Shown: in pieces, positions 52,849 through 61,303 of the stretch
Numbering within the stretch: position 1 is the stretch's first letter
How the letters are laid out: every line of letters starts with the position of its first letter
Source of the DNA: Mesorhizobium shangrilense
Lineage (GTDB): Bacteria > Pseudomonadota > Alphaproteobacteria > Rhizobiales > Rhizobiaceae
Length of the DNA stretch: 64,000 nt
Assembly: GCF_028826155.1 (NCBI RefSeq)
Contig: NZ_JAQGPN010000003.1
Location: 124,001 to 188,000, forward strand
Direction of reading: 5' to 3'
The notes under the pieces: model-generated
Database searches by the model: none
What the model was told of the DNA's origin: nothing
Seen by the model: only the letters and a program-made list of their open reading frames with translations
Program-made: the position numbers and the translations under genes

Positions 52849-52928
52849 TTGGATGCGCCGGGCCGCGACATGACGCGGCCCGGCGTTTCAATTTCCTACG
52901 TCTCATTCTGCTATCTTGGAGTGAACCA

Positions 52929-53678
52929 GTGACCAATCTTGGCCTGGCAGGCAGGGTGGTGCTCGTCACGGGCGCTGCCAGCGGCATTGGTCGCGCGGTC
53001 GCCCAGTGTTTCGCGGAAGCGGGAAGCCGTGTCGCGCTGGCTGACATCAATGCGGCCGGCGTCAGGGAGGCGGCTTCCGCGCTGTCCCCCGATGCGCTGC
53101 CGCTTTCGCTAGATCTTGGTAATGAAGCGGACTGCAACGCGGCCGTCGCGCAAACGGTCGCGCGGTTCGGCCGGCTCGACGTGCTGGTCAATGCTGGCGC
53201 AATCATCATGCGGCAGCCCCTGGACGCCGTGAGCCCCGACGATATCCAGCGCACGGCTATGGTCAACATGGCCGGTCCGCTCTTCATTGCGCGGGCGGCA
53301 GCCGCTGCGATGAAGGCCAACGGCTTTGGCCGCATCGTGCTCTTCTCCAGCCAGGGCGCCCATACCGGCGGCTATGTCGGCTCGACGGTCTATGCGATGT
53401 CGAAGGCCGGCGTGCTTGCCCTGACCAAATCCCTGGCCCGCGAATTCGCCCGCGACGGCATCACCGTCAACGCGGTCGCGCCGGGCTTGGTCGACACGCC
53501 GATGATCCGTAACGACGTATCGGAAGAGGCGCTGGCGCGGTTCATGGACATGATCCCCATGGGCCGGGTAGCCGCCCCCGAGGAACTCGCCAGGTGTTGC
53601 ATGTTCCTGGCCAGCGACTGGTCGTCCTACGTGACGGGACACACGCTGGACGTGAACGGCGGCCAATTGATGCGGTGA
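52929..53678 (+). CDS. SDR-family oxidoreductase
   Basis: 249 aa; GTG start at 52929 with TTGGAG 6 bases upstream. Classical SDR with TGAASGIGRAVAQCF, NAGAII, FSSQGAHTGGYVGSTVYAMSKAG (Ser, Tyr, Lys) and GLVDTPMI; ends MFLASDWSSYVTGHTLDVNGGQLMR. More like the FabG/gluconate dehydrogenase type than the two EGWSAYC-type SDRs in this region. Likely oxidises an imported sugar, sugar acid or deoxy intermediate. Confidence 0.88.
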   Translation: MTNLGLAGRVVLVTGAASGIGRAVAQCFAEAGSRVALADINAAGVREAASALSPDALPLSLDLGNEADCNAAVAQTVARFGRLDVLVNAGAIIMRQPLDAVSPDDIQRTAMVNMAGPLFIARAAAAAMKANGFGRIVLFSSQGAHTGGYVGSTVYAMSKAGVLALTKSLAREFARDGITVNAVAPGLVDTPMIRNDVSEEALARFMDMIPMGRVAAPEELARCCMFLASDWSSYVTGHTLDVNGGQLMR

Positions 53679-53685
53679 ACCAGAC

Positions 53686-54762
53686 ATGCCCACCCTGACC
53701 CATCATCCAGAGCTCGGGCGCGCCATCCGCGCCGACGACTGGGAAGGCCTTGCCGTCGGCACCTATACGCGCCTTGTCGACGCGATCGAGAGCAACGACG
53801 ACACTGCACGCAGCGAACTGGCCGAGTTCTTCCTCGTCGAAGCCAAGGTCATCCACGACATCTACTCCCAGTGGCTGGTCGATACGCGCCGCTATCTCGT
53901 CGACAAGGGGATCCCGGCCGATGAGGTCGCCGACGAGGAAGCGCGGATCGTGGCGCTCGCCTATGCGGGCCGTCCGCCCATGATGACTGATTGTGATGCA
54001 GCCTGGGACGCGGTCGTGGCCCTGTCGCAGAAGGTGGCGGCTGGCGGCACCGTCGGCGATGCCGAAAACATGAAGGAGCTGTGGCGGCACCTGCACGACG
54101 GGCAGGTGGACCACATCTCCGGTCTGTTCGATATCGTGATCCGCCGCTTCGGCGAGGCTGCACTCGGGGAGATGTACGAAGGCTGGGTGATCGGCGACTG
54201 GTTCGCCAAAAGGTATCAGCGCTTCGACGTCAGCAAGTTCTCCTGGCAGGACGCTTTCCCGCTGATCGTCTATCTGACGTTCGAATCCATGCATGGTCAC
54301 CTGGCCGGCCCGGGTCGGTTGGGAGACGTCTCGTTCGAGAGCTTCGACGACCGCGTGGTCTTCACCTTCGCGCCCTGCGGCTCGGGCGGGCGCACCGTCG
54401 TCGGCGAACCGCTCGACGGTACGCCGCCCCGGATGGAGGCTCCCTATCGGTTCAAGGTGCTGGAGGAGCCGCATGTGTTCGGCTGGAACACGCCCGGCGT
54501 CTGCACCTACTGCGCGCATTGCTGCGTGCTGACCGAAAAACTGCCGATGGAGCATTTTGGCTATCCGATCCGGGTCGTCGATCCGCCGCTCTATCCCAAC
54601 AACGGCGATGCGGTCTGCCGCTGGACCGTCTACCGCGCCCCGGAACTCGTGCCGGAATCCGTCTACCAGCGTCTCGGCTTCCAGAAACCCGGGCCGGGCA
54701 TGCCGCTTGGCAGCAAGGGGCGAGTCGAGCGGGAGGCTGCGCTTTCGGGAGAAGGCGCGTGA
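53686..54762 (+). CDS. Unrecognised conserved-looking protein with CxxCxxCC motif
   Basis: 358 aa; I do not recognise the family. No signal peptide or membrane segment. The N-terminal two thirds (to about residue 210) are helical and acidic, with MYEGWVIGDWFAKRYQ and FESMHGHLAGPG. The C-terminal third is beta-rich and carries Cys231 (APCGSGGR) and the cluster GVCTYCAHCC (Cys273, 276, 279, 280), followed by LPMEHFGYPIRVVDPP. Such spacing could bind zinc or an iron-sulfur cluster, or hold a reactive thiol. It starts 7 bases after the SDR gene and overlaps the isomerase-like gene by GTGA, so it is a genuine part of the operon. Function unknown. Confidence 0.85.
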   Translation: MPTLTHHPELGRAIRADDWEGLAVGTYTRLVDAIESNDDTARSELAEFFLVEAKVIHDIYSQWLVDTRRYLVDKGIPADEVADEEARIVALAYAGRPPMMTDCDAAWDAVVALSQKVAAGGTVGDAENMKELWRHLHDGQVDHISGLFDIVIRRFGEAALGEMYEGWVIGDWFAKRYQRFDVSKFSWQDAFPLIVYLTFESMHGHLAGPGRLGDVSFESFDDRVVFTFAPCGSGGRTVVGEPLDGTPPRMEAPYRFKVLEEPHVFGWNTPGVCTYCAHCCVLTEKLPMEHFGYPIRVVDPPLYPNNGDAVCRWTVYRAPELVPESVYQRLGFQKPGPGMPLGSKGRVEREAALSGEGA

Positions 54763-56177
54763 CGGCGTCCAGACCTCGCATCGCCGTCGCAGCCGGCTAC
54801 ATGCCGTTCTTCGACGAGATCATGCCGGCGGGCTATCGGGCCGACCGCGACGCATATGGGCGTAGCGTCGCCGATGTCGCGGACGCGGTCGGCGACGTGA
54901 CCTATCTCGGTCTCATGCATGACGAGGCGTCGGGGCGGGCAGCCGGCGAGGCCCTGGCCGCCCTCGGCGCGCACGCCATTTTGCTGGCGCCGACGATGGC
55001 GACGCCGGCAAACTATCTATGGAGCGTGGTCGAATCCAATCCCGGCGTGCCGGTCGTCATATGGGCAGCCTACGAGACCGGAACGATCGCGCCGACCTAC
55101 GACATGGTCGAGCTCTGCCGGCACAGCCAGAATGTCGGCGCGCTGATGGTGGGCAACATGCTGGCGCGAGCCGGCAGGCCCTTCGCAGTCGTGGCAGGCG
55201 AGCGCGACGACGCGGCGACACGGACCGACCTGCGCGACACGCTGGCTGTCGCGGCGCTGGCCGGACGGCTGAAGCGCAGCAGGATAGGTCGTCTCGGCCG
55301 CCCGCTCGACGGCTATGCCAATGTCGACGTTGACGCGGCCGCACTGAAGGCTGCGACGGGCATCGAACTCGTCGAGATCGAGCTCGACGAGTGGAACGAG
55401 ACGCTGGCTTCCACATCGCCGCACGCGGCAGAAGCGTTGGTTGACAAGCTGCGGCAACACGCGGAGCTTGACGACAGGGGACAGCCGCAGGCCATGCTTG
55501 CCGCCGCCCGCATGGCAGCCGCGCTGGAGGAAACGGCGCAGCGTCACGGCCTGTGCGCCGGCGCGATGAACTGCCGGGGCGCGTTCGGCGTGACGAATTC
55601 CATCTGTCCGTCGCTCGGTTGTCTTGCCACAACCCATGCCACGAGCATCGGGATTCCGTTCGCTTGCACGGGCGACGTCATCACGGCGATCGCCATGGCG
55701 ATCGGCAGGACCCTGGGCGGCGCGTCGCTCTATTGCGAACTTGACGCGATCGACACCGGCCGCGATGCATTCCTCTGCGCCAACACGGGCGAGGGCGACT
55801 TCGGCTGGTCGAAGGATCGCACGGCTTCGTGCCGGATCTTCACCTCCGGCATGGATTCGGGGCGCTATGCGCCCGGATGCTCCGTGCGCCAGGGCTTGCG
55901 GGCCGGACCCGCGACCATGGTCGGCTTTACCCCGCGTGCGGACGCGACGGGCGGATTTGCCTTGATCGCCATGGAGGGCGAGGTGCAAGAGCAGCCCGAG
56001 ATCGAGCTGTCGGTGTCGTCGGCCTGGTTCCGCGCCGACACCCAGCCGATGCGCAGGGCTTTCGCGCGCTGGGCGGAAGCCGGCGCCACGCATCACGGCT
56101 CGCTGTCGCCGGGCCGTCAGGCGAGTCGGCTGGAGCTGCTGGCGCGCTTCCTTGGAATAGGTTTCGAACAGGTTTGA
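54759..56177 (+). CDS. L-fucose/L-arabinose isomerase-superfamily protein
   Basis: 472 aa; GTG start overlapping the previous stop. The N-terminal half is an alternating Rossmann-like region (RIAVAAGYMPFFDEIMPAGY...AHAILLAPTMATPANYLW). The C-terminal half follows the FucI/AraA-type layout: GAMNCRGAFGVTNSICPSLGCLATTHATSIGIPFACTGDVITAIAM and ELDAID...ANTGEGDFG. Classical isomerases have Glu, Asp and His metal ligands; I see acidic candidates but the His expected near residue 340 seems to be Asn (ANTGEGD). It may be an isomerase of unusual substrate or a different metal enzyme. Coupled to the CxxCxxCC protein. Confidence 0.65.
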   Translation: MTASRPRIAVAAGYMPFFDEIMPAGYRADRDAYGRSVADVADAVGDVTYLGLMHDEASGRAAGEALAALGAHAILLAPTMATPANYLWSVVESNPGVPVVIWAAYETGTIAPTYDMVELCRHSQNVGALMVGNMLARAGRPFAVVAGERDDAATRTDLRDTLAVAALAGRLKRSRIGRLGRPLDGYANVDVDAAALKAATGIELVEIELDEWNETLASTSPHAAEALVDKLRQHAELDDRGQPQAMLAAARMAAALEETAQRHGLCAGAMNCRGAFGVTNSICPSLGCLATTHATSIGIPFACTGDVITAIAMAIGRTLGGASLYCELDAIDTGRDAFLCANTGEGDFGWSKDRTASCRIFTSGMDSGRYAPGCSVRQGLRAGPATMVGFTPRADATGGFALIAMEGEVQEQPEIELSVSSAWFRADTQPMRRAFARWAEAGATHHGSLSPGRQASRLELLARFLGIGFEQV

Positions 56178-56203
56178 CCAGAACGGACAGGGAGGGCATC
56201 GAC

Positions 56204-56731
56204 TTGCCGTACGAACATGAAAACCGCTGGATGCTGTCGCAGTCGCTGCCGGTGCGGATGGTCCGCCGGGCTCTCGAAGCCACGGTAGCCATCATCGTAT
56301 TCAGCTACGCGATGATCATCTGCACGCAGGTGTTCTACCGCTATGCGCTGAATTCGTCTCTCATCTGGTCGGAGGAGCTGGTGCGCTTCGGCCTCTTGTG
56401 GGGCGTGATGCTGGGCGGGGCCATTGCAAGCGACCGCTTCGCCCATGTCGCGCTCGACCCGCTGCGCGGCGCGATTTCGGACAACGCCTACCGGATCGTG
56501 GCATGGTGCGCAGGCATTCTCGTCATCGTCTTTTGCGCAATCACGGCCTGGTACGGATCGCAATATGCGTTCCGCATCCGGTTCATGTCGTCGCCGGCGT
56601 CGCAGATCCCCATGATCTATGTGTATGCGGCCATCCCTGTCGGATGCGTGCTGATGGCATTCTTCACCATCGTCCAGCTGTTTTCGGGCAACTTCGGCGC
56701 CAACTCGTCCGACGAGGAACTTCTCGTATGA
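56204..56731 (+). CDS. dctQ: TRAP transporter small membrane subunit (DctQ family)
   Basis: 175 aa. I start it at TTG 56204 (MPYEHENRWMLSQSL), with GGAGG about 8 bases upstream; the longer frame overlaps the isomerase-like gene. Four membrane segments are visible, with the family pattern FYRYALNSSLIWSEELVRFGLLWGVMLGGAIA in the middle. Overlaps dctM by ATGA. Works with DctM and the DctP at 51832-52848. Confidence 0.92.
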   Translation: MPYEHENRWMLSQSLPVRMVRRALEATVAIIVFSYAMIICTQVFYRYALNSSLIWSEELVRFGLLWGVMLGGAIASDRFAHVALDPLRGAISDNAYRIVAWCAGILVIVFCAITAWYGSQYAFRIRFMSSPASQIPMIYVYAAIPVGCVLMAFFTIVQLFSGNFGANSSDEELLV

Positions 56732-58005
56732 TGATCTTCATTCTCTTTGCGACCTTCGCTGCCTTCCTGGTCGTCGGGCTTCCACTGGCCTTCGCCATGG
56801 GACTGTCCGCGATCGCGGCGATCTCCCTGGGCAGCGGCCAGTCGCTGTTCATCGTCCCACAACGCATCTATGCCTCGCTCGACAGCTTCGCATTGCTGGC
56901 GGTGCCCCTCTTCATCCTCGCCGGCGAGCTGATGAATTCGGGCGGCATCACCGAGCGCATCGTCCGCTTCTCGCGCTCCGCCATGGGCCACTTCAAGGGT
57001 GGATTGGCGCAGGCGAACATTCTGTCGAACATGTTCATGGCGGCGCTTTCGGGCTCGTCGCTCGCCGACCTGTCGGCCATCGGCTCCATGATGATCCCGG
57101 CCATGGTCCGGGAAGGCTACAAGAAGGCCTTCGCCGTCGCGGTCACGTCGTGCGCGGCGCTGATGGCGCCGATCATACCGCCCAGCGTGATCGCGGTCAT
57201 CTACGGCTCGATCACCGGCATCTCGATCGGATCGCTGTTCCTCGCCGGCGCCATCCCCGGCATCATGGCCGGCATCGGCATCATGATCCTGTCCCGCGTC
57301 ATGGCGGGCAAGAGCGGCGCCAAGGCGATGCCGCGCGAAAGCTGGTCGCAGTTCGGCAAGGCCGGGCTTTCCGCCATGCCGGCCATGGCCGTTCCCGTCA
57401 TCATCGTGGGCGGCATCCTTTCGGGCATCTTCACGCCGACCGAGGCCGGCGCGGTGGCGGTCGCCTATGCGCTCGTCTTCGGCATAGTGACCCGCAGGCA
57501 CAACGCCGGCGGCGTCTATTCCCTGCTGATCAGCGCCGGCGTGACGACGTCCAGCGCGCTGCTGACGCTGGCCGGCGCATCGCTCTTCAGCTATGTGCTG
57601 GTGGCCAGCGGCTTTGCCCAGGCGACGCTCGATCTGCTTGTTGCGGCCACCGACAATCCATCGATGGCGCTGCTGCTCATCTTCTTCGTGCTGCTCGTGC
57701 TCGGCATGTTCGTGGAAACGGTTTCGGCGCTGATCCTGGTCACGCCGATCCTGATCCCGATCGTGGCGCACTACGGCTTCAACGACATCCAGTTCGGCAT
57801 CTTCACCCTGATGACGCTGGTGCTGGGCGGACTGACGCCTCCGGTCGGCATTCTCGCGATGGTGGCGTGCCGGATCGCCGGGATCGAGTATGGCAAGACC
57901 TTCGGCATGCTGACGCCCTTCATCCTGTGGTGGGCCGCCGCGACGCTGCTAGTCGGCTATGTGCCGTTCCTCACGACATGGCTGCCGTCGATGGTGCTCA
58001 ACTGA
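56728..58005 (+). CDS. dctM: TRAP transporter large membrane subunit (DctM family)
   Basis: 425 aa, about 12 membrane segments, sodium-coupled carboxylate carrier. DctM blocks: LAVPLFILAGELMNSGGITERIV, ALSGSSLADLSAIGSMMIPAM, APIIPPSVIAVIYG, GIFTPTEAGAVAVAYAL and LGGLTPPVGILAMVACRIAG. Its TGA shares one base with the ATG of the next SDR gene. Confidence 0.95.
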   Translation: MMIFILFATFAAFLVVGLPLAFAMGLSAIAAISLGSGQSLFIVPQRIYASLDSFALLAVPLFILAGELMNSGGITERIVRFSRSAMGHFKGGLAQANILSNMFMAALSGSSLADLSAIGSMMIPAMVREGYKKAFAVAVTSCAALMAPIIPPSVIAVIYGSITGISIGSLFLAGAIPGIMAGIGIMILSRVMAGKSGAKAMPRESWSQFGKAGLSAMPAMAVPVIIVGGILSGIFTPTEAGAVAVAYALVFGIVTRRHNAGGVYSLLISAGVTTSSALLTLAGASLFSYVLVASGFAQATLDLLVAATDNPSMALLLIFFVLLVLGMFVETVSALILVTPILIPIVAHYGFNDIQFGIFTLMTLVLGGLTPPVGILAMVACRIAGIEYGKTFGMLTPFILWWAAATLLVGYVPFLTTWLPSMVLN

Positions 58006-58781
58006 TGGCGGCGCTGAACGGAACCGTCTCGGTCGTCTTCGGCGCTTCGCAAGGCATCGGCGCCGAGATCGCCAGGGCGTTGGCCCGTGACGGCTCCGCC
58101 ATCGTCGCGGCCTCACGACGGCTGGATGCGGTGACGGCCGTGGCGGACGCGATCCGCCGCGACGGCGGTCGTGCTGAGGCCGTCGCCTGCGATGTCGCCG
58201 ATCCACATGCGGTGGACCGGACGATCGAGACCTCGCTCGCGACGTTCGGCCGGCTCGACCATGTCGTCAACAATGCCGGCGTCATCGATCCGATCGCGCC
58301 GATCACCGAAACCGAACCGGCGAAATGGGCCCTCGCAGCCCGTGTCAACATCGCCGGGACGTATCACGGCTCCCGCGCCGCGCTGCGCGCCTTTGGCGCG
58401 GGCGGACGCGGCGTGATCGTCAATCTTTCCTCCGGCGCTGCGCACAAGCCCCTCGAAGGGTGGTCGGCCTATTGCGCGGCCAAGGCGGCGGCGCTGGCGC
58501 TGCTTCGGTGCCTCGCGCTCGAAACCGAGGGCACGGCAGTCCGCGTCTACGGCTTCCAGCCGGGTGCGGTCGATACCGGCATGCTCGACCGCATCAGGGA
58601 TGCCGGAATGGGCTATGTCGCCGGCTTGTCGCGCGACGACCTGCTGCCGCCGGAACTGCCGGCCCGTGTCGTCGCCTGGCTGATGCGGCCGGAGGCCGCC
58701 GATCTCGCCGGCGGCGAACTCTCGATCCGCGACGCCGCGCTGCGCGCCCGCGTCGGCCTGCCCGAACGCCACTATGCGTGA
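58005..58781 (+). CDS. SDR-family dehydrogenase, paralogue of the one at 45117-45890
   Basis: 258 aa. Cofactor motif FGASQGIGAEIARALA, NNAGVIDP, and the catalytic block NLSSGAAHKPLEGWSAYCAAKAA. The ending LSIRDAALRARVGLPE mirrors that of the SDR at 45117-45890, and the two align throughout, so they are likely duplicates or functional partners in the same pathway. Translationally coupled to dctM, which suggests it acts on the freshly imported compound or its deoxy-keto derivative. Confidence 0.88.
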   Translation: MAALNGTVSVVFGASQGIGAEIARALARDGSAIVAASRRLDAVTAVADAIRRDGGRAEAVACDVADPHAVDRTIETSLATFGRLDHVVNNAGVIDPIAPITETEPAKWALAARVNIAGTYHGSRAALRAFGAGGRGVIVNLSSGAAHKPLEGWSAYCAAKAAALALLRCLALETEGTAVRVYGFQPGAVDTGMLDRIRDAGMGYVAGLSRDDLLPPELPARVVAWLMRPEAADLAGGELSIRDAALRARVGLPERHYA

Positions 58782-58927
58782 GGGCATCGTGAAGGACGTC
58801 GCATCCGGCATCCGACCGATCTGTGCCGTCTTCGACGATCCCAACCTGCCCGATCGGAATGCCGCATGTCGGCGGGCCGACCGGCACGCCGCCTCGCTCC
58901 CACCCTTCAACTGACTGGATCAACGTC

Positions 58928-60100
58928 ATGCGCATAACTGATGTCCGGACCCGTGTGCTCGAATGGAACGGTCCGGTCGCCTCGATGCCGCCGAACTTCT
59001 GCACGACCGCCAGCGATATCGTCGCCCGCAAGTCGGTCGGCATCGGCGCCTATTCCTTCCTCGGCTGGCTCGTGGTCGAGATCGAGACGGACAGCGGCGT
59101 GGTCGGCCTCGGCAACGCGGCATTGTCCCCCCATGTCACCAAGGCGGTCATCGACCATCACCTGAAGCCGATCCTCATGGGCGAGAACGCCTTCGACATC
59201 GCCTGGCTCTGGGAGCGCATGTATCGCCAGACGCTGCCTTTCGGCCGCAAGGGTTCGGGCATGGCCGCGATCTCGGCGATCGACCTTGCGCTGTGGGATG
59301 CCGTCGGCAAGGCGCTCGGCCAACCTCTCTTCCGGCTGCTCGGCGGCCGTCTGAAGGATCGTATCGAGGTCTATGCCAGCCGCCTCTACGCACAGCCGCT
59401 CGATGCGCTCGCCGCCGAAGCGGCCCGCTACAAGGATGCCGGCTTCCGCGCCATGAAGCTGCGCTTCGGCTGGGGGCCGCGCGACGGAGCAGCCGGCATG
59501 CGGCGCAACGTCGAGCTCGTGCGCACCGTCCGGGAAACGGTGGGCGATGACGTCGAGGTGATGGCCGACTGCTTCATGGGCTGGACGCTGGAATATGCCA
59601 GGCGCATGCTGCCGCTGCTGGCGCCCTACAACCTGAAGTGGATCGAGGAAACGCTCGGCGCCGACGAGATCGACGGCTATGCCGAACTGCGTGCGATGAA
59701 CATCGTCCCCATCGCCGGCGGCGAGCATGAATTCACGCTGCGCGGCTTCCGCGAGATCGCCGAGCGCCGCGCCATGGATTTCATCCAGTTCGACACGAAC
59801 CGTGTCGGAGGTCCTACCCAGGCGCAGAAGATCTGTGCGCTTGCCGAGGCGTTCGGGCTATCGGTCGTTCCGCATGCGGGCCAGATGCACAACTACCATG
59901 TGGTGATGGCGAACGTCGCGGCGCCCATTGCGGAGTTTTTCCCCAAGGTGCCGGTCGAAGTCGGCAACGAGCTTTTCTGGTACATCTTCGACGGAGAACC
60001 CGTCGCCAAGGATGGCTGGATCCAGCTGGACGACGACAAACCGGGCCTTGGTCTGAGCCTGAAGGCGGATCTGCAGGAAAGCTTCGTGATCCACGAATGA
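58928..60100 (+). CDS. Enolase-superfamily sugar-acid dehydratase (RhmD-related)
   Basis: 390 aa; starts at MRITDVRTRVLEWNGP, the longer frame upstream lacking family character. Capping domain GWLVVEIETDSGVVGLGNAA and LPFGRKGSGMAAISAIDLALWDAVG; barrel Lys in AMKLRFGWGPRDG, metal ligands in VMADCFMGWTLE, KWIEETLGADE and AGGEHEFTLRGF; base region VPHAGQMHNYH. It resembles the RhmD-like enzyme at 50609 but lacks the HWI...YPEYR loop, so its substrate should differ. Last gene of the sugar-acid series. Confidence 0.88.
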   Translation: MRITDVRTRVLEWNGPVASMPPNFCTTASDIVARKSVGIGAYSFLGWLVVEIETDSGVVGLGNAALSPHVTKAVIDHHLKPILMGENAFDIAWLWERMYRQTLPFGRKGSGMAAISAIDLALWDAVGKALGQPLFRLLGGRLKDRIEVYASRLYAQPLDALAAEAARYKDAGFRAMKLRFGWGPRDGAAGMRRNVELVRTVRETVGDDVEVMADCFMGWTLEYARRMLPLLAPYNLKWIEETLGADEIDGYAELRAMNIVPIAGGEHEFTLRGFREIAERRAMDFIQFDTNRVGGPTQAQKICALAEAFGLSVVPHAGQMHNYHVVMANVAAPIAEFFPKVPVEVGNELFWYIFDGEPVAKDGWIQLDDDKPGLGLSLKADLQESFVIHE

Positions 60101-60247
60101 CGTCCGGCTGCATGCCGCCGGCATGCGCCAGGCAGCGGGGTTGCGGCGCATCGCATCGCCCGCTGATGGTCTTGCGAACCTTCGATGAGGATGCGGCGCG
60201 AGCATTGCCGCCGCATCCACTGCTCGATCAGGGTTTTGACGAGTGCG

Positions 60248-61303
60248 TCAGAAGTTGGTCTGGAACCGCACGATGCCGGCGACTTCGGAGTCGGAGCCCT
60301 TGTCGAGATAGGCGATCTCCGGCTTGATATACAGCTTGCTGACCGGCTCGTACTGAAGCCCTGCCAGAACCGAGAAGCGGTCGTCGACATCGGCGCCCAT
60401 GCCGTCCGCGGCGAACTGCAGGAGGCCCTTGACCTTGGGCGTGAACTGGTAGGTCGAGCCGACCCAGACGCCGTAGTTGCCGATGAACGGTGTGTAGAAG
60501 TTTCGGCCCGACGGATCGGATGAATAGACGCCCATGGCGTAGAGCGAAAGATCGTCCGTGGCGTTCAGCTCCAGCTTCAGCTTTGCGGCCCACTCCTCAA
60601 GCACGCTGTTGTAGACGACGGCGCTTCTCAGCGCTCCCCAGCTGTCGCTGTATGCAGCCGCCGCCACCACGTGCGGCATGTAGCTGTCGATCGATTGCCT
60701 GCCGGCCCCGGTCTCCAGGCCGAGCGCGCCGGAGAAGTTCCCCTTGCCGTAGCTGACGACCATCTGCCCGGTCGTGGTGGGCGCATGGGTAAAGCCGCCG
60801 GCATAGATGTGCAGGGCAGTCAGACCCGCGGCCGTTCGAAACAACGTGTCGTTGACGCCGAGCCGGAACTGCAGCCCCGTGCTCGTGGTGGAACCGAGCG
60901 TCATATATCCGAATGGAAGCGACGCGGAATTGGGTGATCCGGTGGCCCGCTGGAGCGCATTGTCGAACGCGAAGGTGACCTGGGCAAAGCTCCGCAGCGT
61001 TCCCAGTTCGGTTTCCGTGCGGGCGTCCCAGTTGAGGGCGAGCTCGGAGCGCGAATGGTAGGTGCCGGGAACCGCCAGGCCATAGGTCGGGACCTTTCCC
61101 GCCGCAATGTCGTACCGGATGTGACCGCCGGCCTTCACGCATGTTTCCGTGCCGGGGATGTAATAGAAACCTGCCCCCCACACATCGCACGCGCGGACGT
61201 AGCTCAGCGGTTCCGCATCCAGCGCCGCATCGTCCGCGGCGTGCGCGACCGACGCCAGGACAATGGCCGGCACGGCATGCAGGATCAGGTCTCTAAAATT
61301 CAT
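60248..61303 (-). CDS. Outer-membrane porin of the alphaproteobacterial Porin_2 family
   Basis: 351 aa beta-barrel porin. Starts at MNFRDLILHAVPAIVLASVAHA, with GGGAGGA upstream of the ATG and a signal peptide cleaved after AHA. The mature start AEPLSYVRACDVWGAGFYYIPGTETCVKAGGHIRYD is the family hallmark shared with Brucella Omp2 and rhizobial RopA porins; the two Cys can form the conserved disulfide. The C-terminus ends in Phe (RFQTNF), as required for outer-membrane insertion. It may supply entry for substrates of the neighbouring importer. Confidence 0.94.
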   Translation of the reverse strand: MNFRDLILHAVPAIVLASVAHAADDAALDAEPLSYVRACDVWGAGFYYIPGTETCVKAGGHIRYDIAAGKVPTYGLAVPGTYHSRSELALNWDARTETELGTLRSFAQVTFAFDNALQRATGSPNSASLPFGYMTLGSTTSTGLQFRLGVNDTLFRTAAGLTALHIYAGGFTHAPTTTGQMVVSYGKGNFSGALGLETGAGRQSIDSYMPHVVAAAAYSDSWGALRSAVVYNSVLEEWAAKLKLELNATDDLSLYAMGVYSSDPSGRNFYTPFIGNYGVWVGSTYQFTPKVKGLLQFAADGMGADVDDRFSVLAGLQYEPVSKLYIKPEIAYLDKGSDSEVAGIVRFQTNF

